A stretch of 64,000 nucleotides of DNA from Aureococcus anophagefferens (Eukaryota > Sar > Pelagophyceae > Pelagomonadales > Pelagomonadaceae). Under the pieces are notes generated by a model that searched no databases, had not been told where the DNA came from, and saw only the letters and a list, made by a program, of their open reading frames with translations. The stretch lies in NCBI RefSeq assembly GCF_000186865.1, contig NW_008705566.1:1605699-1669698 (forward strand), given 5' to 3'. Shown one piece after another: positions 33,300 through 42,823 of the stretch. A program made the translations under genes and the position numbers. How positions within the stretch are numbered: the stretch's first letter is position 1; each line of letters starts with the position of its first letter.

Positions 33300-35174
33300 T
33301 TACCCCGGAAACCCGTAGAGCAGGGGCGCCGCGGGGTCGAGGAGCTCCCGGACGGGCGCGGCGACCTCGACGGCCCTGACGAAGCGCAGCGTGAGCTTCG
33401 TGATGCGCGCGTGCATGGGCTTCCCGCCGAACATGCCCTGCTCGAGCTCGACCTGGTCGCCCTTGAGGAGCGCGGCCATCGTGGGGCACGGCGACCAGCG
33501 CCAGCCGTCGGGCCTCGCGAGCTCCGCGAGCGCGGCGTCGCGGTTCGCCGACGGCGCGCCGCGGTCGACGACGATGCTGAACTCGTCGTGGAATTCGAGC
33601 GCCGTGAATGGCGGGAGGACGAGCTCCTTCTCCCTGTGGTCTGGTGTCTCGCGGGTGCCCCTCCGGGACGCGGGGCGCGCGCTGGGGCCCGATGAGCGCG
33701 TCGGAGAAGAATTGGACGGGCACGACCCACTCGCTGTCGCGCCAGCAGCGGAGCACAAACACTAAAACGTGGCCGTATTTTGCCTGCCAAGCACGTCCGT
33801 GACGATCTCCCATCGATTTCCCGGCCGAAATCTCTCAAAAACGTCATGGCTGCAGGACGCCGTGGTTCGCGGCCGTCGCCGCGGCCTCGGTGCCCTCGAG
33901 GGACGCGTAGAAGTCGAGGACGCCGCAGACGCCCTGCATGGTCCGCGAGTAGCTCGCGATGGACGTCGAGAAGGCCGCGCGCGCCTCGTCGATGGCGTCG
34001 GGGACCCAGACCCCTCGATACGCGTGGCGCGGCGCGCCGTCGTGCGCGGCGAAGGCGCCGCCGCCGCCGTGGACTCCCGGCGCCATGTCGACGCATCCCG
34101 CGCCGAAGACCTAAAAAAACGCCGATGGACAAACGACAACGCTCCCTGGGACGCCGACCGCCACCATGGGCGCCGTGCTCGCGAGCGGCTCGACGACCGC
34201 GGGCCCGTGCGCCGCGCGCGCGCGCCGCACGAACTGGAGCGCCGCGAAGAGCGAGAACACGAGCCACGCGGATTTCTGCGCGCCGGCCTCGAAGTCGCGC
34301 TCCATGGTTTGCGCGTCGCCGTAGCGCTCGAGCCGGAGGCCGTGGAACTTGCGCAGCACGGAGTAGAGGTGCGTCGAATTCCTCACGTAGACGGCGAAGG
34401 GCAGGCAGAGGTACTTGAGGAGCAGGGGAACCTCCTTCCGCTGGAGCTCGAACGCGACCGGCGTCGACGTGTCGCGCTCCGGGAAGCCGCTCGCCGCGAG
34501 CGCGCGGTCGATACTGTTCGCCTCCGAGTCGCCGAAGCCGAGCTCGCCGCCGAGCTCCGCGAGCCACGACTCCTGCGGTGCGCACTCCGCCACGCATAGC
34601 GCCTGGAGCTTCGCCAGCGCGTCCCGCAGCAGCTTCGCCTCCAAGTTGCCGACGGCGACGCGCGCGAGCGTGCCGTAGATCTCCTTCGCGAGCGCCCAGT
34701 AGTTCGTCTGCCTACGATGCGGCGGATGTGGACCGCGGCGACGCGGGGAACGACGGCGGCGCCGCGCTTCGTCCGCCGGATGAGCACGTCGTCGTCCTCC
34801 GAGACGACCAGCGGCGCCATGAGCGCCTTCTCCATGCCCTCGGACCAGGCCCTGGGCCCGCGCGCGGCCATGCCGCGGACCATGTCGCGCAGCACGGCCG
34901 CGTTGGCGAGCCACGCGGCCCTGGTCTCGTCGACGTCCTCGCGCACGGTCTCGCCCGCGACGCTGCGCACGACCTTGGCCGAGCACCAGCCCGTCGCCGT
35001 GGCATGCCTGACGAGGAGCCGCTCGCGGCCGTCGTCCAGCGTCGCCGCGTCGACGACCATGCATCGCTGCCCGGCCGCGATGTGGCCGCATTGCTCGGAC
35101 TCGAGCGGTGCAGCAGCGCGCAGCAGCGCACCGTTCTTGCCAGAAACGATCACGTCCAAGCGCCGCTGTCCCAT
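33300..35174 (-). CDS. Multi-exon gene of unknown function, frame broken at 34708-34715
   Basis: Coding-like segments in different frames line up on the minus strand. From the ATG at 35174 (MGQRRLDVIVSGKNGALLRA) frame 1 runs to VHIRRI at about 34716. Frame 2 runs from TNYWALAKEIYGTLARV to LASTAPM at 34165. After a likely 54-base intron (GTGGCG at 34164 to TTTTTTTAG at 34111), frame 3 runs VFGAGCVDMAPGVH to about 33850. Further exons hold VLRCWRDSEWVVPVQFFSDA (near 33700-33770) and KELVLPPFTALEFHDEFSIV to the stop at 33300. The last joints are not resolved. Frames 1 and 2 are separated by just 8 bases (GTAGGCAG). I do not recognise the protein. Confidence 0.5.
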
Positions 35175-35312
35175 GACAGGTCATTCCATCACGCAGCGGC
35201 GTGGCCTCGCTGTAGTATCAGACAGGCAGCGCGAGTGCAGCCCATCATGATGCTGGCCATCGATGTGTTGGTCTTCAAGTTGAAGGCAAACAAAGCAAAG
35301 TTTAGCGCGCCC

Positions 35313-37160
35313 CTAGGCGTCGCGCCGCTCCTCGTCCGTGAGGCCGATACCCGTCACGTCGCGGACGCGGATGGCCGCGGGCCGCTTGAGCCGCGCGTGC
35401 TCGGGCTTGCGCAGGTCCGCGAGCACGCCGCCGTGCTCGTCGACGCGGGCCATGTAGGCGCACTCGGGCCCGTAGGTGCGGTTCAGGGACGCCCAGGGGT
35501 CGTTGGGGATGTTGACGTCGATGTCGTAGAGGCGCAACGACCGGAAGGGCTCGAACTCGGACGCCTCGAAGTACTCGTCCTGGAAGTAGGACACGTGGGG
35601 CCCCGGCCAGGCCCAGTCCGCGCCCGGCGTCCGCGTCCAGCGGCCCGGGTCGAAGAGCAGGTTCTTCCAGTGGACGTCCTCGGGGATCACCAAAAAGGTC
35701 GGCGGGTCCGCCCGGTTGTCGAGCGCCGCGAGCGCGTCCTTCGCCGCCGCGAGCTTCTGCGAGAGCGGCGGCCACTTGGGCGTCTCGCCGTGGGCCCAGG
35801 GCGCGTAGCTCGACTTCGCTAAGACCAACACGTCCAGCGAGCAGGCGTCGCGCGTCGCGTGGAAGAGCTTGTAGCCGAAGCCGCAGCAGGGCGTCCACCA
35901 CGTCTCGTCCACGAAGCCGCGGAATTCCAACGCGCCGCAGTGGGGCTCGCGGCGGCCGTGCGCGCAGTCCACGGCGACCTTGAAGATCAGATCCGACGCG
36001 TCCCGCGCGGGCACGTAGACGTCGACGTCGTGCTCCCAGGGCAGAAGCCCCGGCGGCTCCGTGCGCAGGGCGCCGAGGAGCGTGCCCGCGCCGAGCGTCC
36101 ACCGCGCCGTGCCCGCGAGCGCCGCGAAGGACTTCAAGAGCTCGTAGTTGCACTGCGCCGCGTCCGGCGTCGGCTCGAGGTCGACGCCGTCGCGCGCGAG
36201 CGCGAGCGCCGCTTCGCTCGCGTAGGCGAGGCGCAGCGCGAGCGCCGCCGACGCCGCGAGGGCGAGGAAGACCAACAAGCCGACGCAGGCCGGGTGCACG
36301 GTCCGCGGCTTCTTGCGCAGGACGTAGATGAAGACTTTGTCGCCGCGCCGCTTCGACGCGCGCAGCGTCTCGCGCTCGAGCGCGCACCAGGGCTCCGCCG
36401 TGTCGTGGCCCTCGAAGTACTTCAGGCGCGTCTCCGGCTGGCCGAAGGACGCGACGAGCAGCACGCCGCCGGGCGCGAGCACGCGGAAGCACTCGGAGAC
36501 GTAGCGCCGCCCGCGCCGCAGCGCGATCTTCTCGTCGTCGTGGCACGCCATCGCGTCGAGCGTGCCCTTGTCCACCACGACGTCGAAGAGCTCGTCCTCG
36601 TAGTCCATGTCCGTGCAGTCGCCCTGGTCCCACCTACGAAGCGTTCGGCTCGAGCGCGCTCCGACGACTCGTCCGGACGAAACGATAGAGATCGCGTCTC
36701 GAGCGCTCCAAGAAATACGACGTCGATTCGACCGAGAGCGTTCGCTTGTCGGCGCGGGTCCGCGCTCGACGCTCGGGTAGGCCGCCTCCATGCGGTCCAC
36801 GACGGCGGCGCTGTAGTCGACGTTGACGCAGCGGTCGCAGTAGCCTGCGCGCGCGAGCTCGAAGCCCAGCGGCGAGTTGCCGCAGCCCGTGTGGAGCACG
36901 CTCCGCGCGCCGGGCCCGCCGACGTTCCGCTCGAAGACGGGCGCGAGCGCGTCCCAGTCGCAGAGCCAGTCGTAGTCCGTCGTCACGTCCTCGTCGTCGT
37001 AGCGCGCCTCCCAGTAGCGCCGCTCGCCGTAGGCCTTGGTCTTCTTCTTCGCCTTTGCCGCCACGTCCTCCTTCGTCGTCACGACCTCTTCCGCGACGCG
37101 GCCCGCGCTGCGCCGCCGCAGCTGCTGGCGCAGCTGGATCGGATCCATGGGCTTGTTCAT
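35313..37160 (-). CDS. Methyltransferase (EEF1AKMT4/METTL13 type) fused to a LicD-like domain
   Basis: Start taken at the ATG at 37160 (MNKPMDPIQLRQQLR). The N-terminal half is a class I methyltransferase: AYGERRYWEARYDDE, SVLHTGCGNSPLGFELARAG (SAM loop) and GDCTDMDYEDELFDVVVDKG, as in lysine methyltransferases of the METTL13 group. A membrane helix (PACVGLLVFLALAASAALAL) follows. The C-terminal half has a LicD/fukutin-type nucleotidyltransferase core with LGAGTLLGALRTEPPG and PWEHDVDVYVP, the DxD that would hold metal. At 36640-36771 a segment interrupts the methyltransferase between YPSV and WDQGDCTDM and ends in CTTCGTAG, so it is probably an intron. Fusion is real only if the two halves are one transcript. 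Confidence 0.7.
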   Translation of the reverse strand: MNKPMDPIQLRQQLRRRSAGRVAEEVVTTKEDVAAKAKKKTKAYGERRYWEARYDDEDVTTDYDWLCDWDALAPVFERNVGGPGARSVLHTGCGNSPLGFELARAGYCDRCVNVDYSAAVVDRMEAAYPSVERGPAPTSERSRSNRRRISWSARDAISIVSSGRVVGARSSRTLRRWDQGDCTDMDYEDELFDVVVDKGTLDAMACHDDEKIALRRGRRYVSECFRVLAPGGVLLVASFGQPETRLKYFEGHDTAEPWCALERETLRASKRRGDKVFIYVLRKKPRTVHPACVGLLVFLALAASAALALRLAYASEAALALARDGVDLEPTPDAAQCNYELLKSFAALAGTARWTLGAGTLLGALRTEPPGLLPWEHDVDVYVPARDASDLIFKVAVDCAHGRREPHCGALEFRGFVDETWWTPCCGFGYKLFHATRDACSLDVLVLAKSSYAPWAHGETPKWPPLSQKLAAAKDALAALDNRADPPTFLVIPEDVHWKNLLFDPGRWTRTPGADWAWPGPHVSYFQDEYFEASEFEPFRSLRLYDIDVNIPNDPWASLNRTYGPECAYMARVDEHGGVLADLRKPEHARLKRPAAIRVRDVTGIGLTDEERRDA

Positions 37161-37285
37161 TGCTTCGTTGGCTGCGTCGAACACTTCGTCGAACGCTGAT
37201 TTCACGCGCTCAGCGAAGCCATTGCTTTGCTGCGAGCAAGCTTGAGATTCTCAACTTCGCGTCAACATAGGCCTCCCGCATGCCA

Positions 37286-38311
37286 TTAGCCCCCGTCCCG
37301 CAGGTCCTGGAGCGCCTTGGCGACGGCGGGCGCGTCAAAGACCGCCGTCGCGGCGTGGACGTCGATCACCGTCGCCGTGCACGCCGCGGCGGCCGCGCTC
37401 TCGCGGAGGTCCGCTTTCGCGCCCGGGTGGACCCAGCCCTCGAGGACGATGCGGACCGTGTCGGTGCTGTTCGGCCGCTTGACCGTGCGGTTGAAGGTCT
37501 GGTCGAGGGTCTTGAGCTGCGCGTTGTCGAAGGCGCCGTCGCTGAGTACCGCGAAGGGCCGCGCGAGGCCCGTCTCCCGCGGGGGCGCTTTCGCGTCCGC
37601 GTCCCGGAGCATGAGCGCGCAGTTGAGCACGGCGCGGCAGGCCGTGGGCCCGCGGCCGGCGACGACCGTCGCCCGCGCTTGCGGCGCGAAGCGCCGGTCG
37701 CTTACGGCCGGGTTCGGCACGGACACGGCCTCGCGCGGCACCTCGCAGTCGTCGATGGCCTCGGCGACGGCGGCGCTCGCGGTGGCATCCGGCGAGTAGG
37801 CGAGCACGACCTGCTCCGCGTCCTCGTCGCGGGCCCAGACGATGGACAGCCCGTTGAACCGCGCGTAGACCTTGGACGCGCGCTCCGCGCGCCACCCCTC
37901 GTACGCGGAGATGACCGCGTCGCACCACTCGCCGTCGCCGGCGGCGACCGACGCCGCGAAGGCGCTCGCGCCGTACTCCCAGCGGAGCCGCGCGCGCCGC
38001 CAGCGGCCCGCGACGGACAGCGCGTCGGCGCCGGCCGCGGCGGCGAACGACGCGACGCCCGCGGACGTCTCGCCGGCGGTCGCGGCCTCGTTCCAGGGGA
38101 AGGACGGCGCCTCGAGGGTCACGCGCGTCGCCAGCGCGAAGCCCGCCGGGTCCGCGAGCGACGGGCCGCGGTGCACGGGCTCCTCCTCCTCCTCGGCCGC
38201 GTCGGCCGCCGGCGCCGGCGCGTCGGCCATCTCGACGTCCGCATCGTCGTCGTCGTCGCTGTCAGACGCCGGCACGTGCACGTAGGCGTCGAGCTCCGCG
38301 AGGAACGCCAT
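37286..38311 (-). CDS. DONSON-like replication protein
   Basis: 341 residues. An acidic N-terminus (SDSDDDDDADVEMADAP) precedes a domain that follows the order of animal DONSON: LATRVTLEAPSFPW, EWCDAVISAYEGWRAERASK with VYARFNGLSIVWA, GRGPTACRAVLNCAL, and RPFAVLSDGAFDNAQLKTLD with VRIVLEGWVHPGA. DONSON helps assemble and protect the CMG helicase at replication origins and forks in the nucleus. The match is by block order and key hydrophobic/aromatic positions rather than strong identity, so this is a probable, not certain, assignment. It diverges from the GH47 gene with 136 bases between starts. Confidence 0.7.
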   Translation of the reverse strand: MAFLAELDAYVHVPASDSDDDDDADVEMADAPAPAADAAEEEEEPVHRGPSLADPAGFALATRVTLEAPSFPWNEAATAGETSAGVASFAAAAGADALSVAGRWRRARLRWEYGASAFAASVAAGDGEWCDAVISAYEGWRAERASKVYARFNGLSIVWARDEDAEQVVLAYSPDATASAAVAEAIDDCEVPREAVSVPNPAVSDRRFAPQARATVVAGRGPTACRAVLNCALMLRDADAKAPPRETGLARPFAVLSDGAFDNAQLKTLDQTFNRTVKRPNSTDTVRIVLEGWVHPGAKADLRESAAAAACTATVIDVHAATAVFDAPAVAKALQDLRDGG

Positions 38312-38447
38312 CGTAGAGCCGCTGTGAGAACTGGGTTAGGGGTCTGGCAGCGATCCCATTCGATCGATCTCTCGAGCGTCAACTAAATTGGTTGGCCTTC
38401 AACGCAGCTTCAAGGCGGCGCCATCTTAGGCTGCCCGCTCGCAAACG

Positions 38448-41003
38448 ATGAAGGCGCGCGGCCGGCAGAAGGAGACGCATCGCGCGAAGAAGGAGACGAA
38501 GGAAAAGGAGAAAGGCGGCCGCGGCTTCTCGATGCTCCCGCTCGTCGCCGCCGTCTTCCTCTTTGGCGTGGTGATTGGGACGACCATGGGGCACGACGCC
38601 GGCGCCGCCCCGGACGCGCCGCTGCGCCGATCGCTGCGCGGCGGCGCCGGCGCGGCCCCGCCGCCGATCGCAGCGGCGCCAGTCGCAGCGGCGCCGATCG
38701 CGGCGGCGCCGAACGCGGCGGCGCCGAAAGCCGCGGCGCCGATCGCGGCGGCGCCCGCTCCGCCGGCGGCGGCGCCGCTCGAAGCCCCGCGGGCCGCCCC
38801 GCCGCCGCCCGCGGCGTCTACGGACCGGTCGCGGCGCGTGAAGTCCCTGCGATCGCTCCGCGACGGCACGGCCTACGCGAGGGCGTCGGCGCCGCTCGAC
38901 CGCGACAGCGTGTCCGGCGCCGCGTTCGTGTACGTCGACGGCGCCGACAAATCGGCGGACATCAAGACCGTCGTCAGCAACAAGGAGACGGGCTGCGACG
39001 TCGGCGACGCGCGCGACGGCTACGCGCTCGCCGTGAACAACTGGGAGACGCGCGACGGCCAGCTCACGCTCGAGTGGGGCGACGCCGCGACTGGCTGCCG
39101 CAAGCTCGCGTCGGGCCCGCGCGCCGTCGTCGCGCCGGACCGCTGGACCCACGTGGCCTTCGTGCTGTCGCCGACGACGGCGGCGCTCTTCGTCGACGGC
39201 GCCGAGGTCGCGCGGGAGCGCGTCGGCGACCGCCGGTCGCCGCAGCGGACGCAGCCGCTCCGCGTCGCGCAGTACGCGGACGCGTTCTACCCCTTCGTCG
39301 GCAACATCTCCGGGCTCGTCATCTTCGACGGCGCGCTGACGGCGTCGGACGTCCGGGCGCTCGCGGCCGCGTCGGCGCCCGGCGCCGCCGCGGCGCCGCC
39401 GCGGACCGGCCCGGCGGTCGCCGCGTCCTTCCCCCTCGCGGACTGGCCCGGCGCCAAGGGCGCGAACGTCGCCGGCGACGGGCGGGGCCTCGCCTACGCG
39501 CGGGCGTCGCCGGCGGCGCGCGCGGGCGCCGCGCGCGCGTCGCCCGGCGGGTCGTTCGCCGTCGGCTACGACGCCTGGGAGCCGACGCCCGAGAAGCTCG
39601 CCGCGAGCGACGCGACGGCGGCGGGGCGCGCGGCCAAGGTCCGCGACGCCATGCGCCACGCGTGGAAGGGCTACAAGGACCGGGCCTGGGGCCGCGACGA
39701 GCTCAAGCCCGTCTCGGGCCGGGGCCACGACAACTGGGGCGGCATGGGCGTCACGCTCGTCGACTCGCTGGACACGCTCTGGCTCATGGGCCTGCGCCAG
39801 GAGTTCGACGAGGCCAAGAAATGGGTCCGCGACTCGCTCCGCTTCGACCGCACGGGCGACGTCTCCGTCTTCGAGACGACGATCCGCGAGCTCGGGGGCC
39901 TGCTCGCGGCCTTCGACCTCAGCGGCGACAAGGTCTTCCTCGACAAGGCCCGCGACCTGGGCCAGCGCCTCGCGCACGCCTTCGACACGCCGACGGGCAT
40001 CCCCAAGGGCTCGACGAGCCTCCGCGAGGGCCGCGCGAAGGACGTCGGCTGGACCGGCGGCAACGCGGTGCTCGCGGAGCTCGGGTCCGTCGAGCTCGAG
40101 TTCCGCTACCTCGGCTACAAGCTCGGCGACGCGTCCTTCTCCGACAAGGCCAACAGGGTCTTCGAGCAGTTCTCGACGATGAAGGGCACGCAGGGCCTCT
40201 TCCCCATCTACGTCGACCCGCGCAACGGCGGCCTCAAGTCGCGGAAGATCACCTTCGGCGCCCTCGGCGACTCCTACTACGAGTACCTGCTGAAGACCTG
40301 GCTCCAGGGCGGCCGCACGGAGACGAGGCTCCGGGAGATGTACGACGAGGCCATGGACGGCATGGTCGACCTGCTGCTGCAGCACTCCTCTCCCTCCAAC
40401 CTCGCCTACGTCGCGGACATCGACGGGGGCACGGTGCACAAGATGGACCACCTCGTGTGCTTCCTGGGCGGCGTGCTGGCGCTGGGCGCGAAGACGGACC
40501 CGCGGGGCTTCGACTCGCCGCGCGCGCGGCGCGACCTGCACGTCGCCGAGGCGCTGACGCACACCTGCGTCCAAATGTACCTGCGCCAGCCGACGAAGCT
40601 CGCGCCGGAGTTCGTCACGTTCCGCCGGGGCGCCGACATGGTCGTCGCGCCGTCGGCGCCGTTCTACATCCTGCGGCCCGAGACCGCGGAGTCGCTCTTC
40701 GTGCTGCACGAGGTCACGAAGAATCCAGTGTATCGCGACTGGGGCTGGGAGATCTTCTCCGCCATCGAGGCGCGGTGCAGGACGGCCCACGGCTACGGCT
40801 CCGTCCCGGACGTCCGCAAGGTCACGAAGCCCGACGACCGCATGGAGTCCTTCTTCCTCGCGGAGACGCTCAAGTACCTCTACCTCCTCCAGGACCCGAA
40901 CCACGCCGTCGACCTCGAAACGGCCGTCTTCAACACGGAGGCCCACCCCCTGCGCAACATCGGCCCGGGCAAGTTCACGTCGTCGAGGCTCACGACGGGC
41001 TAA
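38448..41003 (+). CDS. LamG-like domain fused to GH47 alpha-1,2-mannosidase
   Basis: 851 residues. Type II membrane protein: a basic start, then the anchor SMLPLVAAVFLFGVVIG (28-44) and a long Pro/Ala stem. Residues 135-320 form a concanavalin/LamG-like jelly roll (SGAAFVYVDGADKSADIKTV, DRWTHVAFVLSPTTAALFVD, FYPFVGNISGLVIFDGALTA). From about 400 a complete GH47 catalytic domain follows: RHAWKGYKDRAWGRDELKPV, LVDSLDTLWLMGL, VFETTIRELGG, LRPETAESLF and the terminal NTEAHPL. GH47 enzymes trim mannose from N-glycans in the ER or Golgi, or mark proteins for degradation. The extra lectin-like domain may help bind glycoprotein substrate. Confidence 0.9.
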   Translation: MKARGRQKETHRAKKETKEKEKGGRGFSMLPLVAAVFLFGVVIGTTMGHDAGAAPDAPLRRSLRGGAGAAPPPIAAAPVAAAPIAAAPNAAAPKAAAPIAAAPAPPAAAPLEAPRAAPPPPAASTDRSRRVKSLRSLRDGTAYARASAPLDRDSVSGAAFVYVDGADKSADIKTVVSNKETGCDVGDARDGYALAVNNWETRDGQLTLEWGDAATGCRKLASGPRAVVAPDRWTHVAFVLSPTTAALFVDGAEVARERVGDRRSPQRTQPLRVAQYADAFYPFVGNISGLVIFDGALTASDVRALAAASAPGAAAAPPRTGPAVAASFPLADWPGAKGANVAGDGRGLAYARASPAARAGAARASPGGSFAVGYDAWEPTPEKLAASDATAAGRAAKVRDAMRHAWKGYKDRAWGRDELKPVSGRGHDNWGGMGVTLVDSLDTLWLMGLRQEFDEAKKWVRDSLRFDRTGDVSVFETTIRELGGLLAAFDLSGDKVFLDKARDLGQRLAHAFDTPTGIPKGSTSLREGRAKDVGWTGGNAVLAELGSVELEFRYLGYKLGDASFSDKANRVFEQFSTMKGTQGLFPIYVDPRNGGLKSRKITFGALGDSYYEYLLKTWLQGGRTETRLREMYDEAMDGMVDLLLQHSSPSNLAYVADIDGGTVHKMDHLVCFLGGVLALGAKTDPRGFDSPRARRDLHVAEALTHTCVQMYLRQPTKLAPEFVTFRRGADMVVAPSAPFYILRPETAESLFVLHEVTKNPVYRDWGWEIFSAIEARCRTAHGYGSVPDVRKVTKPDDRMESFFLAETLKYLYLLQDPNHAVDLETAVFNTEAHPLRNIGPGKFTSSRLTTG

Positions 41004-41047
41004 GAGGCCTCGGTTGAAGTACAGATTGAAGCTCACTCAGCGACAAC

Positions 41048-42229
41048 ATGGTGCCCAAGTTCCTCCTCTTCTTCTGCGGCGCCGCCGCGGCCCTCGTCGC
41101 GCCGCATCCGAAGCGCGCGTGCGTCGCGGCGCGGCCGTCGGTCGCACTCCCCGACGCGGACGTCGCCGCCGTCCCCGGCGACGGCGAGGCCGACCGGCCG
41201 CCGGAGCTCGAGGCGTCGGGCCCGGCGCCGGCGACGCTCGCGACGCCGTTCCGCGCGGGCTTCGTCGGCGTCGTCGGGTCGCCGAACGTGGGCAAGTCGA
41301 CGCTGACGAACGCGCTCCTCGGCCAGGACCTCTGCATCACCAACTCGAAGGCGCAGACGACGCGGCACCGGATTTTGGGAGTAGCGAACGGCGACGGCTA
41401 CCAGCTCGTGCTCAGCGACACGCCGGGCATCCTCTGCGACCCGGCCTACGCGCTCCAGAGCACGATGATGACCGCGGCCAAGGCCGCGGCGCGCGACGCG
41501 GAGTGCGTCTTGTTCGTGACGGACGTCTTCGAGGACCCGGAGGTCGTTGCCGAGTCCGCGGCGTGGCTCGACGCGCAGCTGGCGAGCCGCGCCGGCGACG
41601 AGCCGAAGCCGCCCGTGGTCGTGGCGCTGAACAAGGTCGACCTGCTCGGCGTCGACGACGACGGCTACCCGCTGCTCGGCGAGGCCGCGAGCCGGCGCGT
41701 CGGCTCGCTCGACGACGCGGTCGCGCGCGCGCGCGCGGCCGTGCCGGGGGCGGCGGCGGTGGTGCCGCTGAGCGCCGCCACGGGCGCCGGGGTCGACGAG
41801 CTGGCGCGCGCGCTGGCGTCGGAGCTCCCCGAGAGCGCCGCGCTCTTCGACGACGAATACTTCACGGACCGGCCCTCCCGGTTCTTCGCGGCGGAGATCA
41901 TCCGGGAGAAGATCCTCGCCCAGTTCGCCAAGGAGATTCCGTATTCGTGCGAGGTGCGCATCGACCGCTTCAAGGAGGACCTGGAGCTCAAGGGCAGGCC
42001 GTTCGTGAACATCGACGCGGCGGTCCTCGTCGCGCGCGACTCGCAGAAGGGCATCCTCGTGGGCAAGCGCGGCGCGGCCATCAAGGCCATCGGCGTGGCC
42101 GCCCGGGAGCACCTCGAGACGTTCTTCGACGCCAAGGTCCACCTCGCGCTGCGCGTCAAGGTCTCGAAGGACTGGCGCGCGGACGAGGGGAAGCTCAAGG
42201 CCATGGGGTACCCCGTGGCGGGGCGGTAG
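41048..42229 (+). CDS. Era-type GTPase, plastid-type presequence
   Basis: 393 residues. The G domain has G1 GSPNVGKST, a switch I region SKAQTTRHRILG, G3 DTPG and G4 NKVD. The C-terminal KH domain is present with the GxxG loop in ILVGKRGAAIKAIG, preceded by IPYSCEVRIDRFKE. This is the bacterial Era architecture; Era helps mature the small ribosomal subunit by binding the 3' end of 16S rRNA. The N-terminus (MVPKFLLFFCGAAAALVAPH) is a signal peptide followed by a basic stretch, so the site of action is probably the plastid. A bacterial origin by endosymbiosis is expected. Confidence 0.92.
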   Translation: MVPKFLLFFCGAAAALVAPHPKRACVAARPSVALPDADVAAVPGDGEADRPPELEASGPAPATLATPFRAGFVGVVGSPNVGKSTLTNALLGQDLCITNSKAQTTRHRILGVANGDGYQLVLSDTPGILCDPAYALQSTMMTAAKAAARDAECVLFVTDVFEDPEVVAESAAWLDAQLASRAGDEPKPPVVVALNKVDLLGVDDDGYPLLGEAASRRVGSLDDAVARARAAVPGAAAVVPLSAATGAGVDELARALASELPESAALFDDEYFTDRPSRFFAAEIIREKILAQFAKEIPYSCEVRIDRFKEDLELKGRPFVNIDAAVLVARDSQKGILVGKRGAAIKAIGVAAREHLETFFDAKVHLALRVKVSKDWRADEGKLKAMGYPVAGR

Positions 42230-42346
42230 TATAAGTGCGTCGCTGCGCCCGGCTCGATATCACTCAATTACAATAGTCGACGACGCGACGTGTCACCGGC
42301 GCTCTGAGAGCGGAGGAGGGGAGCGCGTCCGGCCGCGGCCGCGAGC

Positions 42347-42823
42347 CTAGCCCGTGTTGTGCCGCCGCGGGCCGGCGCCCGGGCCGAGGCGGAACGTCGG
42401 CGGGCAGGAGCCCGGGTCGCGCGGCTGCATCGACGGCGACCCGTCGGGCGTGAGCCCCCGCGTCGGCTCCGTCGCCGGCGAGACGCCGCCCGCCGTCGAC
42501 TCGGACCCGTAGCCGTCGGGCGCGCGGCCGTAGCCGTCCATGGACTGGCGCTGGCCCGGCAACGACGGCTGGAACATGCTGCTGCGCAGGAGCGGCTGGC
42601 CGAAGCGGTCCAGCGGCCGCGGCTCGCGCGCGATCGTGTAGATCGGGCGGTTCGTCTGATAGGGCGTCGCGCCCAGCGACTGCGCCGGCGACGAGTAGGC
42701 GCTCGGCGGCGGCGCGGGCGGCGCTAGTCTCGGCGCGAAGACGGTGTCAGGCGATTGCTGCTGCTGATTCTCGTGTTTTTCGCGGTTGCCGCTCGATTGC
42801 CCTTGATCGGCGAAGAACGACAT
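42347..42823 (-). CDS. Disordered Pro/Gln/Ser-rich small protein
   Basis: 158 residues with no folded domain: a Gln-rich start (REKHENQQQQSPDTV), a Pro-rich middle (APPAPPPSAYSSPAQSLGAT) and Gly/Ser/Pro-rich end. Codon bias is the same as the neighbours and the start codon is clear (MSFFADQGQSSG). Function unknown; low-complexity composition makes homology hard to judge. Confidence 0.5.
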   Translation of the reverse strand: MSFFADQGQSSGNREKHENQQQQSPDTVFAPRLAPPAPPPSAYSSPAQSLGATPYQTNRPIYTIAREPRPLDRFGQPLLRSSMFQPSLPGQRQSMDGYGRAPDGYGSESTAGGVSPATEPTRGLTPDGSPSMQPRDPGSCPPTFRLGPGAGPRRHNTG

